From AR12 sp036265915 (GTDB lineage Bacteria; Methylomirabilota; Methylomirabilia; Rokubacteriales; CSP1-6), in assembly GCA_036265915.1 (NCBI GenBank), contig DATAOC010000020.1, positions 1 through 64,000 on the forward strand: a DNA stretch of 64,000 nt. The letters run 5' to 3'. The notes beneath the pieces are model-generated. The model did no database searches. It had not been told where the DNA came from and saw nothing but the letters and a program-made list of their open reading frames with translations. Below are positions 61,356 to 64,000 of this stretch, piece after piece (position 1 is the first letter of the stretch; the number at the start of each line of letters is the position of its first letter). Position numbers and translations under genes: made by a program.

Positions 61356-62342
61356 ATGGGTGAGCGCGAGCTGACGTACGGTGAGGCCGTGCGCGAGGCG
61401 ATCGCCGAGGAGATGCGGCGCGACCCGCGTGTCTTCCTGATCGGCGAGGACGTCGCCGAGGCCGGGCATCCGTTCAAGACGCTGGTGGGGCTCGTGCAGG
61501 AATTCGGCACGGGGCGGATCATCGACACGCCGATCTCCGAGCCAGGCTACGCCGGCATCGGCGTCGGCGCGGCCATGACCGGCATGCGGCCGATCGTCGA
61601 CGTCATGTTCGGCGACTTCATCACGCTCACCATGGATCAGATGGTCAACCAGGCCGCCAAGGCGCACTACATGTCGGGCGGCAAGATCAAGGTGCCCATC
61701 GTGTTCCGCACCACGCTCGGCGCCACGCGGCGGTCGGCGGCGCAGCACTCGCAGTCGCTGCACGCCTGGGTCAGCCACATCCCCGGCCTGAAGGTGGCGC
61801 TGCCGTCCGGCCCCTACGAGGCGAAGGGACTCATGAAGACGGCGATCCGCGACGACAGCCCCGTCGTCATCTTCGAGGACAAGATGATGTACCGCGTGAA
61901 GGGGCCCGTGCCGGAGGCCGACTACACGATCCCGTTCGGCGTGGCCGAGGTGAAGCGCCCGGGCCGGGACATCACGATCGTCGCCACCAGCAGCATGGTC
62001 GCCGTCGCCGAGGGCGCGGCCAAGCTGCTCGACGAGGCGGGCATCAGCGCCGAGATCATCGATCCGCGCACGACGTGGCCGCTGGACAAGCAGACGCTCG
62101 TCGACTCGGCCAAGAAGACGTCGCGCGCGCTCGTGGTCGACGAGGGCTACGAGCGCTACGGCGTCACCGCCGAGATCGCCTCCGTCATCGCGGAGGGCGC
62201 GTTCTACCACCTCGACGCCCCGGTCAAGCGCATCGGCGCCATGGACGTGCCGGTGCCGTTCTCGCCGGTGCTCGAGGATCTGACCGTCCCGACCGAGCAA
62301 CGGGTGTTCGAGGTGGCGCGGGCACTGTGCCGGAAGGCGTGA
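61356..62342 (+). CDS. 2-oxoacid dehydrogenase E1 component, beta subunit
   Basis: A 328-aa subunit of the pyruvate/acetoin dehydrogenase type. LTYGEAVREAIAEEMRRDPRVFLIGEDV is the N-terminal domain, here read as LTYGEAVREAIAEEM and RVFLIGEDV. DTPISEPGYAGIGVGAAMTG contains the Glu that activates ThDP, and the C-terminal transketolase domain ends the protein. GGAGG six bases upstream supports the ATG; a GTG six bases earlier is less likely. It should pair with the E1-alpha at 45546. Confidence 0.92.
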   Translation: MGERELTYGEAVREAIAEEMRRDPRVFLIGEDVAEAGHPFKTLVGLVQEFGTGRIIDTPISEPGYAGIGVGAAMTGMRPIVDVMFGDFITLTMDQMVNQAAKAHYMSGGKIKVPIVFRTTLGATRRSAAQHSQSLHAWVSHIPGLKVALPSGPYEAKGLMKTAIRDDSPVVIFEDKMMYRVKGPVPEADYTIPFGVAEVKRPGRDITIVATSSMVAVAEGAAKLLDEAGISAEIIDPRTTWPLDKQTLVDSAKKTSRALVVDEGYERYGVTAEIASVIAEGAFYHLDAPVKRIGAMDVPVPFSPVLEDLTVPTEQRVFEVARALCRKA

Positions 62343-63379
62343 GCGTGCGCCTGGACGTCGATCTCTACAGCGACACGGTCACGCGGCCCACGCCCGAGAT
62401 GCGCCGCTTCATGTGCGAGGCCGAGGTCGGCGACGAGCAGAAGCTCGAGGATCCGACCGTCAATCTCCTGTGCGACATGGTGGCCGAGCTGCTCGGCAAG
62501 GAGGCCGCGGTCTTCCTGCCCTCGGGCACCATGTGCAACGAGATCGCGCTGCGCGTGCACGCCCGTCCCGGCGAGGAAGTCATCGCGCACCAGTCCGCCC
62601 ATCCCATCCACTTCGAGACGGGCGGCCCGGGCGCGCTCGCCGGCGTGAACATGCGGCCCGTCGATGGGCCGCGCGGCCAGTTCGACGCCGCGGCGGTGGA
62701 GGCGGCCGTTCGCCCGGCCTTCCGTCACTTCCCGCGCAGCCGTCTGCTGTGGGTCGAGCAGACCAGCAACCTCGGCGGCGGCTCGGTGTGGCCGCTGGCG
62801 CGGATCGCGGAGGTGACGCAGGTGGCCCGCCGTCACGGGCTCGCCACGCATCTCGACGGCGCGCGGCTCATGAACGCTGTCATCGCGAGCGGCGTCGCCG
62901 CCCGCGACTACGCGGCGCCGTTCGACTCGGCGTGGATCGACTTCACCAAGGGCCTCGGCGCGCCGGTGGGCGCGGCGCTGGCCGGCTCGCGCGCCTTCAT
63001 CGACGAGGCGTGGCGCTGCAAGCAGCAGATGGGCGGCGCCATGCGCCAGGCGGGCATCATCGCCGCCGGCGGCGTGTACGCGCTTCGCCACCACGTCAAG
63101 CGCCTGGCCGAGGACCACGCGAACGCCCGCCGGCTCGCCGACGGGCTCGCGGCCCTGCCGGGCGTGCGCCTCGATCCCGCCACGGTGGAGACGAACATCG
63201 TCTTCTTCGAGACGACCGGCTCGCTCACCGCAGCGGCGGCCGTCGACGCGCTCCTGGCCCGCGGCGTCCGGATGGGCGCGCTCGGACCGCATACCGTGCG
63301 GGCGGTCACGCACCTGGACGTCGACGCCGCCGCCATCGAGCGCGCGCTCGGCGCCGCGCGCCAGGTGTTCGCGCGCTGA
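62339..63379 (+). CDS. PLP-dependent threonine-aldolase-like lyase
   Basis: A 346-aa fold-type I PLP enzyme of the beta-eliminating lyase/low-specificity L-threonine aldolase family. DVDLYSDTVTRPTPEMR is the N-terminal signature, ATHLDGARLMNA contains the Asp that contacts the ring, and DFTKGLGAPVGA holds the Schiff-base Lys near residue 204. It cleaves threonine or similar beta-hydroxy amino acids to glycine and an aldehyde. It lies inside the E1-beta/E2 operon by GTGA and ATGA overlaps; a GTG 6 bases later is an alternative start. Confidence 0.88.
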   Translation: MSVRLDVDLYSDTVTRPTPEMRRFMCEAEVGDEQKLEDPTVNLLCDMVAELLGKEAAVFLPSGTMCNEIALRVHARPGEEVIAHQSAHPIHFETGGPGALAGVNMRPVDGPRGQFDAAAVEAAVRPAFRHFPRSRLLWVEQTSNLGGGSVWPLARIAEVTQVARRHGLATHLDGARLMNAVIASGVAARDYAAPFDSAWIDFTKGLGAPVGAALAGSRAFIDEAWRCKQQMGGAMRQAGIIAAGGVYALRHHVKRLAEDHANARRLADGLAALPGVRLDPATVETNIVFFETTGSLTAAAAVDALLARGVRMGALGPHTVRAVTHLDVDAAAIERALGAARQVFAR

Positions 63380-64000
63380 TGGCGACCAACGTCATCATGC
63401 CGGCGCTCGAGCTCGCGCAGGAGACGGGCAAGGTGCTGCGCTGGCTCAAGCGCCCCGGCGACGCGGTCACCAGGGGCGAGCCAATCGTGGAGATCGAGAC
63501 CGACAAGGTCACCGTGGAGATCGAGTCGCCGGCCACCGGTCGTCTCGGCGAGGTCAGCGCGCAGGCGGGCGACGTCGTCCCGGTCGGTACGCCGATCGCG
63601 ACCATCGTCACGGAAGCGGGGCCGCCGTCCACGCCGGAGCGCGAGGTGAAGGCGTCGCCGCTGGCGCGCAAGCTGGCGGCGGAGCATGGGGTCAAGCTCA
63701 CGGAGGTGCCGGGCGGTGGCGGCCGCATCGCGCGCGCGGACGTGATGGCGTTCGTCGAGCGCCGCAAGGGCGGCGAGGGCGAGGCGGAGGTGGCGCGGCT
63801 CACTCTCGCGTCGCCGAAGGCGCGTCGCCTGGCTGCCGAGCGCGGCGTCGAGCTGCACCTCGTGCGCGGCTCCGGGCCGGACGGGGCCGTGCTCGCGGGC
63901 GATGTCCCGGCCGCGGCTCACGCGCCGGATGCGGCGGCCGGCGCGCCGCCGGGGGCCGGCGGCGTCAGCAACGTCTGGCGGATCATGGCCGAGCGGATGA
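63379..64000 (+). CDS. 2-oxoacid dehydrogenase E2 component, N-terminal part
   Basis: The frame is open to the right edge (207 codons visible). A lipoyl domain fills residues 1-80, with the lipoyl Lys43 in IETDKVTVEIES. Two peripheral-subunit-binding-type segments follow (KASPLARKLAAEHGVKL near 91-127 and LASPKARRLAAERGVEL near 141-176) with Gly/Pro-rich linkers. The acyltransferase domain would lie beyond the window and is just starting (VWRIMAERM). Two PSBD-like repeats in one E2 are uncommon. The ATG overlaps the upstream stop as TGATG. Confidence 0.88.
   Translation, partial: MATNVIMPALELAQETGKVLRWLKRPGDAVTRGEPIVEIETDKVTVEIESPATGRLGEVSAQAGDVVPVGTPIATIVTEAGPPSTPEREVKASPLARKLAAEHGVKLTEVPGGGGRIARADVMAFVERRKGGEGEAEVARLTLASPKARRLAAERGVELHLVRGSGPDGAVLAGDVPAAAHAPDAAAGAPPGAGGVSNVWRIMAERM

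Noticed and set aside
1..64000. CRISPR arrays, tRNA or rRNA genes, insertion sequences, attachment sites
   Set aside because: I found no regularly spaced repeats, tRNA-like cloverleaf with CCA end, rRNA segments, transposase genes or flanking direct repeats.

Overview
The window is about 70% G+C and almost fully coding. The envelope genes (Wza-like SLBB protein, Wzc-like kinase, Pal lipoprotein, HtrA protease) indicate a Gram-negative bacterium. The mix of a large EPS locus, branched-chain-type ABC importers, F420/LLM and amidohydrolase genes resembles uncultivated soil lineages such as Rokubacteria/Methylomirabilota. That placement is inference from gene content; no rRNA or other taxonomic marker is present.

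Layout. (1) 0.4-8 kb: a hybrid histidine kinase, a stand-alone receiver protein and a large TPR protein, then a GvpL/F-like gene, a 65-aa protein and a cytidylate-kinase/BON fusion, then an HtrA protease on the minus strand. (2) 8.1-38.7 kb: a Wzx/Wzy-type exopolysaccharide locus on one strand. It holds an SLBB export protein, an ExeA-like ATPase, a degenerate HD-GYP protein, a Wzc-like kinase fused to SPOR domains, a Wzy/ligase, a flippase, about ten glycosyltransferases, methyltransferases, AsnB, an exported PHP protein, WbqC, a PIG-L deacetylase, a DegT aminotransferase and a WecA-like initiating transferase. Nearly every junction overlaps by 1-4 bases (ATGA/GTGA/TTGA), so it probably works as one translationally coupled operon. 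(3) 38.7-41.4 kb: DUF2062, MscS, GalU and Pal. (4) 41.4-47.5 kb: catabolic-looking genes (amidohydrolase, MBL hydrolase, MenC-like enolase, thioredoxin-like protein, E1-alpha of a 2-oxoacid dehydrogenase, ABC_sub_bind protein). (5) 47.5-53.2 kb, minus strand: a DedA-rhodanese gene followed by a complete livKHMGF-type operon. (6) 53.3-64 kb: a cyclase-family protein, small secreted proteins, a DHA2 exporter coupled to a diiron protein, two zinc-type dehydrogenases, an LLM oxidoreductase, and E1-beta, a threonine-aldolase-like lyase and the start of E2.

The most notable observation is the DedA-rhodanese gene at 47526-48488. Its reading frame is interrupted by one in-frame TGA at the second position of a Cys-x-Cys-like motif in the rhodanese active-site loop. 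The rhodanese fold continues in the same frame to a normal stop. A stem-loop starts directly after the TGA and has the spacing and apical-loop G expected of a bacterial SECIS element. I read it as a candidate selenoprotein. Other points of interest are the Wzc-like kinase with a replaced Walker A' motif and a periplasmic SPOR tail, the orphan GvpL/F gene, and E1-alpha lying 15 kb away from E1-beta/E2.
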